A stretch of 64,000 nt of DNA from Marinilabiliaceae bacterium UBA5488 (GCA_002427105.1 DIPM01000024.1:49709-113708), one strand, 5' to 3'. Shown: positions 1-9,568, numbered from the stretch's first letter. The notes: a model not told the origin generated them from the letters alone. Translations and numbers: made by a program.

Positions 1-1
1 G

Positions 2-601
2 TTTGACGGGACGCTTACAATGACTGACGCTGGCTATGCCGGTCTGTACCGGCGAAAAGAGTACAACGCGGATAATAATAGGGAGATGTTTATTGAATCG
101 CTCGAAAAGCGGTATCCAGGCATTACTATCCAGAACATGGAGATATCCAATCTTGAGGATGTAAACAGCGATTTTATAAACTCCATGGAGATAGAGCTTG
201 CGGGTTATACGGACGGAATCGGCGACATGATACTCTTTTCGCCTCTTCTGGCGTTCAAAGCGGGAGAGCATCCGCTTAAGCTGGAGAACCGCGAATACCC
301 CATCGAGTTTTCATATCCTACACGTAAAGCCGCCATTTTCTCCATCGAAATACCGGAGGGATACTATGTAGAAAGCATCCCGGAGCCGATAAGAGTTGCT
401 TCTGAAGATAAAAGTATAACATTTACATACTCTATAGTAGTCATCGATAGGCAAATCCAGGTATTTAGCGATTTCAGAATTGAAAGGCTGTTATTCCTGC
501 CCGACGATTATCAGGGTATAAAAGATGCCTTTACATTTATGATTGATAAACACGCAGAAAAAGTTGTGCTGAAACGGTCGGAATGGTCGCGTCCCTATTA
601 A
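2..601 (+). CDS. DUF3857/DUF3858-type exported protein, C-terminal part (5' end outside window)
   Basis: The reading frame is open from the first bases of the window, so the ATG at position 20 is an internal methionine and only the last 199 residues are present. What remains is the beta-rich C-terminal region that follows the transglutaminase-like core in DUF3857 proteins. It aligns in layout with the last ~200 residues of the next gene, including the shared ending in which a helix is followed by K(V/I)(V/I)LKRS. The stop lies 15 bases before the next start, so the two form a tandem paralogous pair, probably one operon. Function is unknown; family members are exported and carry a papain-like fold of unproven activity. 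The catalytic part of this copy is not visible. Confidence 0.8.
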   Translation, partial: FDGTLTMTDAGYAGLYRRKEYNADNNREMFIESLEKRYPGITIQNMEISNLEDVNSDFINSMEIELAGYTDGIGDMILFSPLLAFKAGEHPLKLENREYPIEFSYPTRKAAIFSIEIPEGYYVESIPEPIRVASEDKSITFTYSIVVIDRQIQVFSDFRIERLLFLPDDYQGIKDAFTFMIDKHAEKVVLKRSEWSRPY

Positions 602-616
602 TTAAAGAAGGTATAG

Positions 617-2518
617 ATGAAACTGTTTATAATATGTCTTATATTGCTTATGTCGGCTAACGCCGTCAGTCAAAAGGAGAACGGTACATACGCCGGTATT
701 CCGGATGGGCTCGATAGCGGCGCTGTTGCCATATATCGTTCAAGCAAAAAAGAGATCGACAGAGTGTCGGAAAGCCGGATGATAACTAAAAGTTCGATTG
801 CTGTAACCGTTCTCAATAAAAACGGCGACGACTACGGGGAGTTCCGGCTGTCGTACACCAACAACGACAAGGTAAAGAGCGTAACAGGACGCATATACGA
901 TTGGCGCGGGAAGCTTGTTACAGAGATAAAGAAGAGAGATTTTACGGAATTCTCCTCTTTTCAGGATTTTGTATTTTACAGCGACCAACGTTCAATTGTT
1001 TACTCGCCAAAAGTTACCGTCTATCCATATACTGTTGAGTACGAGTACGAAATGGAGACCTCCGGTATAGTACATATAGACTTATGGGTCCCTGTACCGG
1101 GGTATGGGCTGGCAGTCGAAACGGCGCTCTTAAGCGTTAAAACCCCCAACAACCTAAGGTTCCGGCATATCGGGCAAAACTACGATTTTGACACATCAGT
1201 CAGCGGGCATGATGCTGCAACGTCCGTTTACCTGTGGCAATTAAAAGATTTTAAAGCCGTTACGCGCGAACCGTTTGCTCCCGATTATATGAGCATATTT
1301 CCGTTTGTGTCGGTAAGCCCCGACAACTATTATCATTCGGGATATTCGGCAACTGTGTCCGACTGGAAGAGCTATGGCAATTGGGTGAATAAGCTGGTTG
1401 AACCGGTGAGCATATTGCCTCCGGCAGCCATACAGAGAGTGAGGCAGATGACAGACACGATCCCGTCTGCGAGGGAGAAGATCAAGGCCGTATATCAATA
1501 TATGCAGCAAAAAACAAGGTATGTCGCCATTAGCGAAGGAATCGGCGGATTTCAACCTATGCCGGTATCTGACGTAGATAGATTTGGTTACGGCGACTGC
1601 AAAGCGTTGTCGAACTACACCCGTGCGCTTCTTGCAGCTATCGATATTCCGTCATACTATACCGAGATCGGTGCCGAGGAGAGGAAGATCCGATTTCCCG
1701 ATTTTGCTTCTGTTGACCAGACCAACCACGCAATTTTAACGGTTCCTGTTGAAAACGATACCTTATTCCTCGAATGCACAAATCCCTATAATCCGTTTGG
1801 CTTTGTAGGGTCATCCATTGCTAACCGTACAGCGCTTATTATCACCCCCGATGGCGGCGAGCTGATCAATACGAAACACTACGATGCCGAAAACAGTCTC
1901 CTGAACGAGCGTATGAGGCTGAAAATCGACAGCGACGGGAATGTAGCCGGGAGCTATTTAAGCGAAGCTAAGGGACTGACGTATGAGGAGTACGGATTCC
2001 TGACCGTTTTGCCTGTTGACAGGCAAAAAGAGTATTTGCTGACCCATACAGCAATCAACAATCTGAATATCATTGATTTTAAAGCAACAAACTATGGTGA
2101 CGAAGATCCTGTCGCCCGCCTTACTTTAGATTTTAATGCAGGCAAATATGCGACCCTGTCTGGCGACCGGATGTTTGTTCCCGTTAATAGCCTGAATAAC
2201 TTAAAGATAAGATTCCGGTCAAAAGAGCGGATAAACGATATCCATTTCGACTACGCAAAAACCGAGTCGTCCGAATTTATATTTGAATTACCCGTTGGGT
2301 ATGAGGTGGAGCACTTGCCGGCTGAGAGGAGTATTGATACCGGCTACATCTCCTATCGCTACGACTGCAAATTAGAGGACAACAGGGTGATATATTCGCG
2401 AAGCCTATCCATAAACAGTGATAAGATCCCGAAAGAGCATTATAAAGAGCTGTCGGAAGCCGTTACGGAAATAGGGAAATCGGACAATGCCAAGATTATC
2501 CTTAAACGCAGTCTATAA
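617..2518 (+). CDS. Exported DUF3857 / transglutaminase-like protein
   Basis: The 633-residue protein starts with a signal peptide (hydrophobic residues 3-15, likely cleavage near AVSQ). An N-terminal DUF3857 beta region spans about 40-250. A transglutaminase-core domain lies around 280-400, with the catalytic-type Cys328 in YGDCKALS and His371 in DQTNHAIL. The third position of the triad is replaced by the LECTNPYNPFG segment usual in this Bacteroidota family. A C-terminal DUF3858-like beta domain spans about 430-633. The gene is downstream of, and paralogous to, the truncated gene before it. It presumably acts in the periplasm or on the surface; whether it crosslinks or cleaves proteins is not known. 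It ends at a strong hairpin facing aconitase. Confidence 0.9.
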   Translation: MKLFIICLILLMSANAVSQKENGTYAGIPDGLDSGAVAIYRSSKKEIDRVSESRMITKSSIAVTVLNKNGDDYGEFRLSYTNNDKVKSVTGRIYDWRGKLVTEIKKRDFTEFSSFQDFVFYSDQRSIVYSPKVTVYPYTVEYEYEMETSGIVHIDLWVPVPGYGLAVETALLSVKTPNNLRFRHIGQNYDFDTSVSGHDAATSVYLWQLKDFKAVTREPFAPDYMSIFPFVSVSPDNYYHSGYSATVSDWKSYGNWVNKLVEPVSILPPAAIQRVRQMTDTIPSAREKIKAVYQYMQQKTRYVAISEGIGGFQPMPVSDVDRFGYGDCKALSNYTRALLAAIDIPSYYTEIGAEERKIRFPDFASVDQTNHAILTVPVENDTLFLECTNPYNPFGFVGSSIANRTALIITPDGGELINTKHYDAENSLLNERMRLKIDSDGNVAGSYLSEAKGLTYEEYGFLTVLPVDRQKEYLLTHTAINNLNIIDFKATNYGDEDPVARLTLDFNAGKYATLSGDRMFVPVNSLNNLKIRFRSKERINDIHFDYAKTESSEFIFELPVGYEVEHLPAERSIDTGYISYRYDCKLEDNRVIYSRSLSINSDKIPKEHYKELSEAVTEIGKSDNAKIILKRSL

Positions 2519-2563
2519 TATGGGCTGTCTATAAGCAGCTTTCTTACCGGCTGAAAGTCATAC

Positions 2564-2600
2564 TTAATCCAGCCCCGGGCGTTGCCCGGGGCTGAATTAA
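2564..2600. terminator. Bidirectional terminator hairpin between convergent genes
   Basis: A perfect 10-bp GC-rich stem, AGCCCCGGGC / GCCCGGGGCT, with a 3-nt GTT loop, is extended by TTAAT/ATTAA flanks with one mismatch. It lies between the convergent DUF3857 gene and aconitase. There is no long U-tract, so its efficiency is uncertain. Confidence 0.7.
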
Positions 2601-2633
2601 GTTGCCACTCCATCCTCTTCTTATCTGCAAGCC

Positions 2634-4901
2634 TTATTTTGCATTTTGCAGCTTGATAAGATTGAGCGCCGAACCGGCTCTGAACCACTCAATCTGCTGA
2701 GTATTGTATGTATGCAGAACATTAAACCTCTCTTTGCTTCCGTCTGAATGTACCAGTTCAACAGCAATAGGCCTGTCGGGAGCAAACGATTCCAGATCGA
2801 TCAGATTGATGGTGTCATCTTCCTGAATCCTGTCGTAATCGGCCTCCTGCGCGAAGGTGAGCGCCAGCATTCCCTGCTTCTTCAGGTTTGTCTCATGAAT
2901 ACGGGCAAAGCTCTTCACCAAAACGGCCTTCACACCAAGGTGGCGAGGCTCCATAGCAGCATGTTCGCGAGAAGAGCCTTCGCCGTAGTTGTGGTCGCCC
3001 ACAACGACGGTTCCCACGCCCCTGGCTTTGTAATCACGCTGAACTGCGGGAACACTTCCATAGTTTCCTGTCAGTTGATTTTTCACCTTATCGGTAGCAT
3101 CATTAAAGTAATTTACAGCTCCGGTAAGCATATTGTTAGAGATATTGTCGAGGTGACCCCTGAATCTCAGCCAGGGCCCTGCCATTGAAATATGGTCGGT
3201 TGTACATTTCCCCTTGGCTTTAATTAATAGTTTAAGTCCGTTCATGTTTTTCCCGTCCCAGGGAGCAAAAGGTTCAAGAAGTTGCAAGCGTTCGGATTTT
3301 GGATCAACAATAACTTCAATCTTGCTACCCTCTGGGGCAGGTGCCTGATATCCGGCATCTTTTACCTCGAAGCCTTTTGGTGGAAGATCCAGACCATAGG
3401 GTTCATCAAGCTTAACCATTTTGCCATCTTCATTTTTCAAGCTGTCACGCATCGGATTAAAGGTCAAATCCCCGGCTATTGCAAAGGCCGTTACTACCTC
3501 CGGCGAAGCCACAAAAGCGTGAGTGTTTGGATTGCCGTCATTACGTTTAGCAAAATTTCGGTTAAATGAGGTTATAATTGAGTTTGGCCTGCCGGGATCG
3601 TTGTTATGGCGTGCCCACTGCCCGATACATGGTCCGCAGGCATTTGCCAGAACCACCCCTCCAATTTGAGCGAAATCGTTCAAAAAGCCATCCCGCTCAA
3701 CGGTATATCTCACCTGCTCAGAGCCGGGTGTAATAGTAAATTCAGCCTTAACCTTTAGATTCTTATCTTTAGCCTGGCGGGCAACAGAAGCAGCACGTGA
3801 AATATCCTCATAAGAAGAGTTTGTACAGGAGCCAATCAGTCCTACCTCGAGTTCCTTAGGCCATTTGTTTTTCCTTACTTCTTCAGCAAATTGAGACAGA
3901 GGAGTAGCACGGTCGGGAGTGAATGGTCCGTTAACATGAGGCTCAAGCTCGGAGAGGTTTATTTCAATTACCTGATCGAAATACTTTTTCGGAGAAGCAT
4001 ATACTTCTGCATCACCTGTCAGGTGTTCTTTCACTTCTTCTGCCAACATCGCTACCTCTTTACGGTCGGTGCCAATCAGGTAGTCGGCCATACTCTTATC
4101 ATAGCCGAAAGTTGAGGTGGTCGCGCCAATTTCGGCTCCCATGTTGCAGATAGTTCCCTTTCCTGTAGCTGAAAGACTTTGTGCTCCTTCTCCAAAATAC
4201 TCCAAAATAGCACCTGTGCCGCCTTTAACGGTAAGTATTCCGGCTACCTTAAGAATCACATCCTTTGCAGAGCTCCAGCCGCTTAGTTTGCCTGTTAGCT
4301 TTACGCCAATCAATTTTGGGAATTTCAACTCCCATGGCATCCCGGCCATAACATCCACTGCATCGGCGCCGCCCACACCAATGGCTATCATCCCCAACCC
4401 ACCGGCATTCACGGTGTGCGAATCTGTGCCTATCATCATTCCACCGGGGAAGGCATAGTTCTCCAGTACCACCTGATGTATTATCCCTGCTCCGGGTTTC
4501 CAAAATCCTATGCCGTATTTATTTGATACGGAAGCAAGGAAGTCAAACACTTCTTTACTTGAATTGAGCGCTGATTTTAGGTCGGCAGCAGCCCCGTCCT
4601 TAGCTAGAATCAAGTGATCACAATGGACAGTTGATGGAACGGCCACCTTGGCACGCCCGGCTTGCATAAACTGCAAGAGAGCCATCTGGGCAGTGGCATC
4701 CTGCATGGCAACTCTGTCAGGCGCAAAGTCCACGTAGGATTTTCCACGTTCAAATGCTTGTTTTGGGAAATCCCCTGAGAGGTGGGCGTAAAGAATCTTC
4801 TCTGTTAGTGTAAGAGGACGGTTTAACATCTTGCGTGTTTGGTTTACCTTCTCTCCCAATTGGGCGTAAACCTTGCGAATCATCTCAATGTCGAATGCCA
4901 T
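2634..4901 (-). CDS. acn: Aconitate hydratase
   Basis: Interconverts citrate and isocitrate in the TCA cycle using a [4Fe-4S] cluster. The 755-residue protein is colinear with mitochondrial-type aconitase from its N-terminus. The three cluster ligands are visible as Cys359 (GSCTNSS), Cys422 and Cys425 (CGPCIGQW), at spacings matching the eukaryotic mitochondrial enzyme almost exactly. The C-terminal swivel domain contains GDHNYGEGSSREHAA and the KSFARIHETN motif. The length is close to mature mitochondrial aconitase and shorter than AcnA/IRP1 (about 890) or AcnB. The gene is monocistronic by appearance: a terminator hairpin follows it, and a TATATTTG -7 box (reverse strand) precedes it. With fumC nearby it indicates at least a partial TCA cycle. 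Confidence 0.96.
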   Translation of the reverse strand: MAFDIEMIRKVYAQLGEKVNQTRKMLNRPLTLTEKILYAHLSGDFPKQAFERGKSYVDFAPDRVAMQDATAQMALLQFMQAGRAKVAVPSTVHCDHLILAKDGAAADLKSALNSSKEVFDFLASVSNKYGIGFWKPGAGIIHQVVLENYAFPGGMMIGTDSHTVNAGGLGMIAIGVGGADAVDVMAGMPWELKFPKLIGVKLTGKLSGWSSAKDVILKVAGILTVKGGTGAILEYFGEGAQSLSATGKGTICNMGAEIGATTSTFGYDKSMADYLIGTDRKEVAMLAEEVKEHLTGDAEVYASPKKYFDQVIEINLSELEPHVNGPFTPDRATPLSQFAEEVRKNKWPKELEVGLIGSCTNSSYEDISRAASVARQAKDKNLKVKAEFTITPGSEQVRYTVERDGFLNDFAQIGGVVLANACGPCIGQWARHNNDPGRPNSIITSFNRNFAKRNDGNPNTHAFVASPEVVTAFAIAGDLTFNPMRDSLKNEDGKMVKLDEPYGLDLPPKGFEVKDAGYQAPAPEGSKIEVIVDPKSERLQLLEPFAPWDGKNMNGLKLLIKAKGKCTTDHISMAGPWLRFRGHLDNISNNMLTGAVNYFNDATDKVKNQLTGNYGSVPAVQRDYKARGVGTVVVGDHNYGEGSSREHAAMEPRHLGVKAVLVKSFARIHETNLKKQGMLALTFAQEADYDRIQEDDTINLIDLESFAPDRPIAVELVHSDGSKERFNVLHTYNTQQIEWFRAGSALNLIKLQNAK

Positions 4902-4939
4902 AGTGTAAAAGTATTATTGAATATTCCTGCTATAGAGTT

Positions 4940-4947
4940 CAAATATA
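4940..4947 (-). promoter_or_regulatory. Bacteroidota -7 box upstream of acn
   Basis: CAAATATA on the plus strand reads TATATTTG on the minus strand, a full match to the phylum's TAnnTTTG -7 element, about 40 nt before the acn ATG. No clear TTG is seen at the -33 position. Confidence 0.45.
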
Positions 4948-4987
4948 TAAAAAAATGCCGGGCTATTTTTTATAACAGTTGCCGGCG
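4948..4987 (-). terminator. Probable terminator of the HGxxxHxC-repeat protein gene
   Basis: On the minus strand GCCGG (from 4986-4982) can pair with CCGGC (4961-4957) across a 20-nt loop, followed by ATTTTTTTATA. It sits just after the stop of the gene ending at 5014. Confidence 0.45.
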
Positions 4988-5013
4988 GTATTTTGTTTGC
5001 TAACAATTGTGCG

Positions 5014-5556
5014 CTAAGGCAGTGGACTGCCAACGGGAATATCGCACCTGTGCCAGGCTTGTCCATGAGGAGGATTAAGTTCAGGCTTTTCCCCAATTTC
5101 TGTGCTTTGCTGTTGCGAGGGCTGATAAACCTGCGAGGAGTTCAGACGCTGAGCGTTTTCTATAGTGGGCGACAAGGAGGTGTTTACCGGTCTTTGTGCA
5201 GCTGCCGGCGCTTGCCCTGATGCGCCTTCCAAGAAGGTGGCTCTGGAAGGTGCTGTCATATCATGGCCCGCCGGCAGTGGGCTGCCTACAGGAATTTCGC
5301 AAATATGACCGGGCAGGCCGTGAGCCGGGTTAAGCAAGGGGGCAGAGCTGACAACTTCAGCTGCCGGGGCAGGTAGAGCAAGTGTGTCTATCATCGGCGC
5401 TTCCGCGACAGCTGCGTTTTCAGTCTGTGCCTGTGCGGGAGTGCCAACATTTTGCTGTGAACTGCGCTGTGCGGGAGTGCAAGCCATAGCCGTTGCCAAT
5501 AAAATCAGTGACGCCGCCATAGCTTGTATCCTATACCATCTGTTACTTTTTCTCAT
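5014..5556 (-). CDS. Short exported protein with two HGxxxHxC...IPVGSPLP repeats
   Basis: A 180-residue protein with a hydrophobic N-terminal signal (about 11-25) ending in AMAC. Cys26 could be a lipoprotein cysteine, but the box lacks the usual Leu at -3. Most of the chain is low-complexity Ala/Pro/Gln/Ser. Two ordered repeats stand out, at residues 75-95 and 160-180, sharing LNPxHGxxxHxC(E/D)IPVGSPLP. The second repeat is the exact C-terminus. Each repeat carries two His and one Cys in fixed spacing, which suggests metal or heme binding, but this is inference. I recall similar NPPHG...HRCDIPVG endings in hypothetical proteins of Bacteroidota; no function is known to me. It is followed by a probable terminator and lies alone between acn and the pectate lyase. 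Confidence 0.75.
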   Translation of the reverse strand: MRKSNRWYRIQAMAASLILLATAMACTPAQRSSQQNVGTPAQAQTENAAVAEAPMIDTLALPAPAAEVVSSAPLLNPAHGLPGHICEIPVGSPLPAGHDMTAPSRATFLEGASGQAPAAAQRPVNTSLSPTIENAQRLNSSQVYQPSQQQSTEIGEKPELNPPHGQAWHRCDIPVGSPLP

Positions 5557-5715
5557 AATCCTTATATTATTTTTTACTGTTATCTATCATCACAGAGATG
5601 CCCTGTAATTCTTTCCGGACACGATTGATTGTTTATTGTTTAAGATTTTTCACATTCGTTCTGTATAAAACAAGCCAGAAGTCCTTATGTTCTATTTGTG
5701 TTTGCTTCATTCAAT

Positions 5716-5751
5716 AAAAAGAGGCCGTCTCGCTTGAGACAGCCTCTTTTT
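5716..5751 (-). terminator. Rho-independent terminator of the pectate lyase gene
   Basis: AAAAAGAGGC-C-GTCTC / GAGAC-A-GCCTCTTTTT forms a long stem with one C/A mismatch and a GCTT loop. The A-run on the plus strand becomes the U-tract for the minus-strand gene ending at 5776. Confidence 0.85.
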
Positions 5752-5775
5752 ATAAACCAATATGAACTTGTTTCC

Positions 5776-8037
5776 CTACTTTTTTATTACAATCTGCTCC
5801 ACTATTTCCCCTTGCTTGTGAATAAGAACCAGATAGCTACCTGTGTTTAGATTACTTAGGTCAATGCCGGCTGAATTTGCCTTGACTGACTTAATAAGGA
5901 CTCCTGAAATAGAATATATTTCTACTTTTTCCACACCATCATAAGATGAAAGATGTAAGGACTCACTTACAGGATTGGGGTAAACATACACCGATTCTGA
6001 GTCATCTGTTTTATCCATCCCCACGGGGCTGTCGTAAACTGCACTTATGTAATAGAGATTAGCAGTTGAGTTTTTAAGAATCTCGTGGCTGCCGGCTTCA
6101 AGTGTTACTTGTAGAACGCCACCGCTTATATTGTAATCAGTTCCGTTAAACTTTATCTTCCCGCTAAAGCCGTCATTGAAAACAAGCGTCACAGTAGCAG
6201 GTCTTTCAAGTGTGAACTTAATTGAAGTTGATGATTCTATCTTCAGGCAAATGTTCATTGTTAAGCTGTTGTATGTTACCGTGCCTTTTGAATCAGACAG
6301 ATTTCCGGTGAAATTATAGAAGGTGCTGTTAAGACCCGATAATGTGAAATTGTGCAGCATATCGCCTTCAACTACTTCGCCCGGTTCCCCGCTGCCGGGC
6401 TCTCCATCACCCGGCTCGCTATTAGCTGTTTCCCCTTGAACAGCAACCAAGGTAGTGGAATACGAGGTCAAAGCGGCTTTTAAAGCGGGTTTGACATCGT
6501 AGGAGCTATCGTCAAGCTCATTGTTAAAAGTCCAGCTGAAGTCACCGCCGAACATTCTTCCTGCAAATTGCATAACAGTTGCTTTAGCCTCTTCAGGTGA
6601 CTGCAAACTATAGCTGTACATAAGTGATACGTCTGTATCAAAGTTATTGTATCTATGTCCTCCTTGAAGTGTTATTAGCGATGAGGGCACCTTGTCGTTA
6701 CGGTTATTTACCACGTAAGCATCAAACTGAGTGTTTGAGTTTGCAAAGCCCGCATCACCATAAGGCACAAAGCGCTGCGCTCCTTCAATGTGATTGTTAA
6801 AGGCCTTGATTATTCCGCCGTCTTCGCCGGAAAAAGTTCCACCACCGCCGCCTGAAATATCACTACCCTGCAACGAAATCAGCATGGGATACTTACACTT
6901 ACGAAAATAGTTGCCTTCCACAAAAACAGAAGCTCCCTCGGTAGCTCCTATCCCATATTTAGCTATCCCATCATAGAAGTTATTGTAAACGTGAGTGGAA
7001 TAATAGCGCACGCGCGGGTGGCGTGAGTCTGAATGGTCGTACCAGTTGTGGTGGTAGGTAATGTAAAGACCCGGATCGCTCAGGCTTTCACCTAAACCCA
7101 GTAAGTTGGATTTCCCTGTATCCCAAAAATGATTGTAGGAAAGGGTAATATATCGTGAGCCTTTCACATCCAAAGCTCCGTCGCCTTTGGCCTGGTCTCC
7201 GTCACTACCCGCATGGCCGTAAAAGAAGTCGCAATGATGCACCCAAACATGGTCATTATTCTGTTGCAATCCGATGTTGTCGCCTTCACCACTGTCACAA
7301 TTCATTGTAGCTATATTTCTAATCTCGATATTGGCTGCATTTTTAATTCTTATACCCCAGCCATCTGCCACGGCATCGTTGCCCACACCTTCCAATGTGA
7401 TGTAACTGTTGGCATTGTTTTTATTCTCAATTACGATGTCGCCATTAAGCATGTAGCTAAAATCCGTAATTTGCCCAACAAAGCGAACAATAAGCGGGCG
7501 CACATCATTTCCCTTCTTAAAGCCGTCTAAGATTTCCTGAAGCCCAACGCAAGGATTACTATTGGCTCCGGTTACATTCATCGAAACGATGTTCTTATTT
7601 GCCTCTGTGATATATAGGATCACAGCTCCATCCTTGGGCCTTCCGTCAGCCTTATAGGCACCCGGAACTCTTCCATTAGCAAATGCAAAACCGCTTCGGT
7701 CAAAGGCACTTACAGTCAGACTGCCGGTTTGTGCTGTTGCGCTCTCTGTGCCTTTTACAACAGCAGCCACCTTAATAGAGTAGCTTCCGGGCTTTATTCC
7801 CGGTATGTCTGCCCTAAAATAGCTTCCGTAATCACGTATGAGGTAGTCATCAATCTTTTTATTGACCTCGCCTTCGCCACTGTAATATACATTGTAAGAG
7901 TCAGCATCTGCTAACGGCTCCCAGATCAGATAGGCTGATTCGAGCCAGCCGGCAGCTTCTGTTATTGTAATTTCCGCAGCTCCAATAGAGAAGACTAAAT
8001 GTGTGATTGCTAAATAAAGTAATAAACTTTTTTTCAT
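5776..8037 (-). CDS. Secreted pectate lyase (PL1 family) with T9SS sorting domain
   Basis: Cleaves polygalacturonate by beta-elimination outside the cell. The 753-residue chain has a signal peptide (1-20) and a fibronectin-type-III-like domain (about 22-110). A PL1 parallel beta-helix follows (about 125-490), containing WVHHCDF and NHFWDT..K strands and the RHPRVR motif at 339-344, where catalytic arginine of PL1 enzymes lies. After a Glu/Pro/Gly-rich linker (about 543-560) comes a beta-sandwich region (about 565-665), then a type A T9SS C-terminal domain that begins VYVYPNPVSESL and ends VEQIVIKK. Secretion through the type IX system and attachment to the cell surface are inferred from that tail. 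No SusC/SusD pair lies beside it, so it is not in a classical polysaccharide utilization locus within this window. Confidence 0.92.
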   Translation of the reverse strand: MKKSLLLYLAITHLVFSIGAAEITITEAAGWLESAYLIWEPLADADSYNVYYSGEGEVNKKIDDYLIRDYGSYFRADIPGIKPGSYSIKVAAVVKGTESATAQTGSLTVSAFDRSGFAFANGRVPGAYKADGRPKDGAVILYITEANKNIVSMNVTGANSNPCVGLQEILDGFKKGNDVRPLIVRFVGQITDFSYMLNGDIVIENKNNANSYITLEGVGNDAVADGWGIRIKNAANIEIRNIATMNCDSGEGDNIGLQQNNDHVWVHHCDFFYGHAGSDGDQAKGDGALDVKGSRYITLSYNHFWDTGKSNLLGLGESLSDPGLYITYHHNWYDHSDSRHPRVRYYSTHVYNNFYDGIAKYGIGATEGASVFVEGNYFRKCKYPMLISLQGSDISGGGGGTFSGEDGGIIKAFNNHIEGAQRFVPYGDAGFANSNTQFDAYVVNNRNDKVPSSLITLQGGHRYNNFDTDVSLMYSYSLQSPEEAKATVMQFAGRMFGGDFSWTFNNELDDSSYDVKPALKAALTSYSTTLVAVQGETANSEPGDGEPGSGEPGEVVEGDMLHNFTLSGLNSTFYNFTGNLSDSKGTVTYNSLTMNICLKIESSTSIKFTLERPATVTLVFNDGFSGKIKFNGTDYNISGGVLQVTLEAGSHEILKNSTANLYYISAVYDSPVGMDKTDDSESVYVYPNPVSESLHLSSYDGVEKVEIYSISGVLIKSVKANSAGIDLSNLNTGSYLVLIHKQGEIVEQIVIKK

Positions 8038-8066
8038 ATCATTTAGATTTGCTGATTGTTTATGAA

Positions 8067-8074
8067 CAAAATTA
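8067..8074 (-). promoter_or_regulatory. -7 box upstream of the pectate lyase gene
   Basis: CAAAATTA on the plus strand is TAATTTTG on the minus strand (TAnnTTTG), 30 nt before the ATG at 8037. No convincing -33 TTG is present. Confidence 0.45.
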
Positions 8075-8182
8075 CCCTTTTGTCATTATCTAATAGGAGA
8101 CGTTTGATTTGGAAATAGTTGTCATTTTGTTATTATTACGCGAGGATTGTAGTAATTTAAGTGTTTAGTAAATTATACAGGT

Positions 8183-9568
8183 ATGCAATACAGAATTGAG
8201 AAAGATACAATGGGAAGTGTTCAGGTTCCGGCCGATAAGTATTGGGGCGCTCAAACTCAACGCTCAATCATTAATTTTCCGATTGGGCCGGCTGCTTCCA
8301 TGCCCATTGAAATCATACGGGCCTTTGGCTACCTGAAAAAGGCGGCAGCGCTCACCAATATGGAATTAGGCGTTCTTCCAAAAGAGAAAGCCGGGCTTAT
8401 TTCTCGTGCCGCTGACGAGATTATCTCCGGCGAACTTGACGGGCATTTCCCCCTGGTAGTCTGGCAAACAGGGTCGGGTACGCAATCAAACATGAACTGT
8501 AATGAGGTGATTGCAAATCGCTGCCATGTGATTAGCGGCAATAAACTTGGAGAAGGGAAAACTGATATTCATCCCAATGATGATGTAAACAAATCTCAGT
8601 CGTCTAACGACACCTTCCCTACAGCCATGCATATAGCAGCATACAAGCTCGTAGTGGAGCATGTTATGCCTTCAATCACACTTTTGAAAGACACGCTGGC
8701 TGCAAAATCTAAAGAAATGATGGATGTGGTTAAGATTGGACGTACCCATTGGATGGACGCTACTCCTTTAACGCTTGGGCAGGAGTTTTCGGCTTACGTG
8801 TCGCAACTTGAACATGGGCTGAATGCTCTTCAGAATACGCTTCCCCACTTGTCGGAGTTGGCTCTTGGAGGCACGGCTGTAGGCACCGGTCTGAATACTC
8901 CAAAGGGCTACGCCGAAAAGGTTGCAGCTAAGATTGCCGAGCTTAGCGGCCATCCCTTTATTACAGCAAAGAACAAGTTTGAAGCCCTGGCCGCTCATGA
9001 TGCCATAGTTGAGAGCCATGGAGCCTTGAAGCAGCTTGCCGTTAGCCTTATGAAAATTGCAAACGATATAAGAATGCTTGCCTCCGGCCCGCGCTCGGGC
9101 ATCGGGGAAATTACTATCCCTGAGAATGAGCCGGGCTCCTCCATCATGCCGGGAAAGGTTAACCCTACTCAGGCAGAGGCTTTAACTATGGTTTGTGTTC
9201 AGGTGATGGGTAATGATACAGTTATTTCAATCGCGGGCTCAAACGGTCATTTTGAACTTAATGTTTTCAAACCGGTGATGATTAACGCATTTATTCAGTC
9301 AGCCAAGCTGCTGGGAGATACCTGCAGGGCTTTCAACGACCATTGCGCTGTTGGGATAGCTCCCAATCACTCTCGTATAAAGGAGCATTTAAATAACTCT
9401 TTGATGCTGGTAACAGCTCTGAATCCTCATATTGGATATGAAAATGCTGCCAAAATTGCCAAAAAGGCTCATGCTGAGAATACCACACTTAAAGAAGCAG
9501 CGCTGGCTCTGGGACTGCTCACGGCAGATGAGTTTGACCGTTGGGTTAATCCGACAGCCATGATATAA
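8183..9568 (+). CDS. fumC: Class II fumarate hydratase
   Basis: Hydrates fumarate to malate in the TCA cycle. At 461 residues it has the length usual for the iron-independent class II enzyme. The superfamily signature GSSIMPGKVNP lies at 318-328 with the catalytic serine in the GSS loop. TGSGTQSNMN and GRTHWMDATP, which form the tetrameric active site, are intact. The ATG at 8183 is preceded by an A/T-rich leader shared with the divergent pectate lyase gene. It is not clustered with other TCA genes, although aconitase lies 3.3 kb away. It is distinguished from aspartase by the overall class II fumarase sequence rather than by any single residue. Confidence 0.95.
   Translation: MQYRIEKDTMGSVQVPADKYWGAQTQRSIINFPIGPAASMPIEIIRAFGYLKKAAALTNMELGVLPKEKAGLISRAADEIISGELDGHFPLVVWQTGSGTQSNMNCNEVIANRCHVISGNKLGEGKTDIHPNDDVNKSQSSNDTFPTAMHIAAYKLVVEHVMPSITLLKDTLAAKSKEMMDVVKIGRTHWMDATPLTLGQEFSAYVSQLEHGLNALQNTLPHLSELALGGTAVGTGLNTPKGYAEKVAAKIAELSGHPFITAKNKFEALAAHDAIVESHGALKQLAVSLMKIANDIRMLASGPRSGIGEITIPENEPGSSIMPGKVNPTQAEALTMVCVQVMGNDTVISIAGSNGHFELNVFKPVMINAFIQSAKLLGDTCRAFNDHCAVGIAPNHSRIKEHLNNSLMLVTALNPHIGYENAAKIAKKAHAENTTLKEAALALGLLTADEFDRWVNPTAMI

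Noticed and set aside
2748..4503. Several frames of 70-150 codons inside the aconitase gene, both strands
   Set aside because: They have no family resemblance and lie wholly within the clear aconitase coding sequence.
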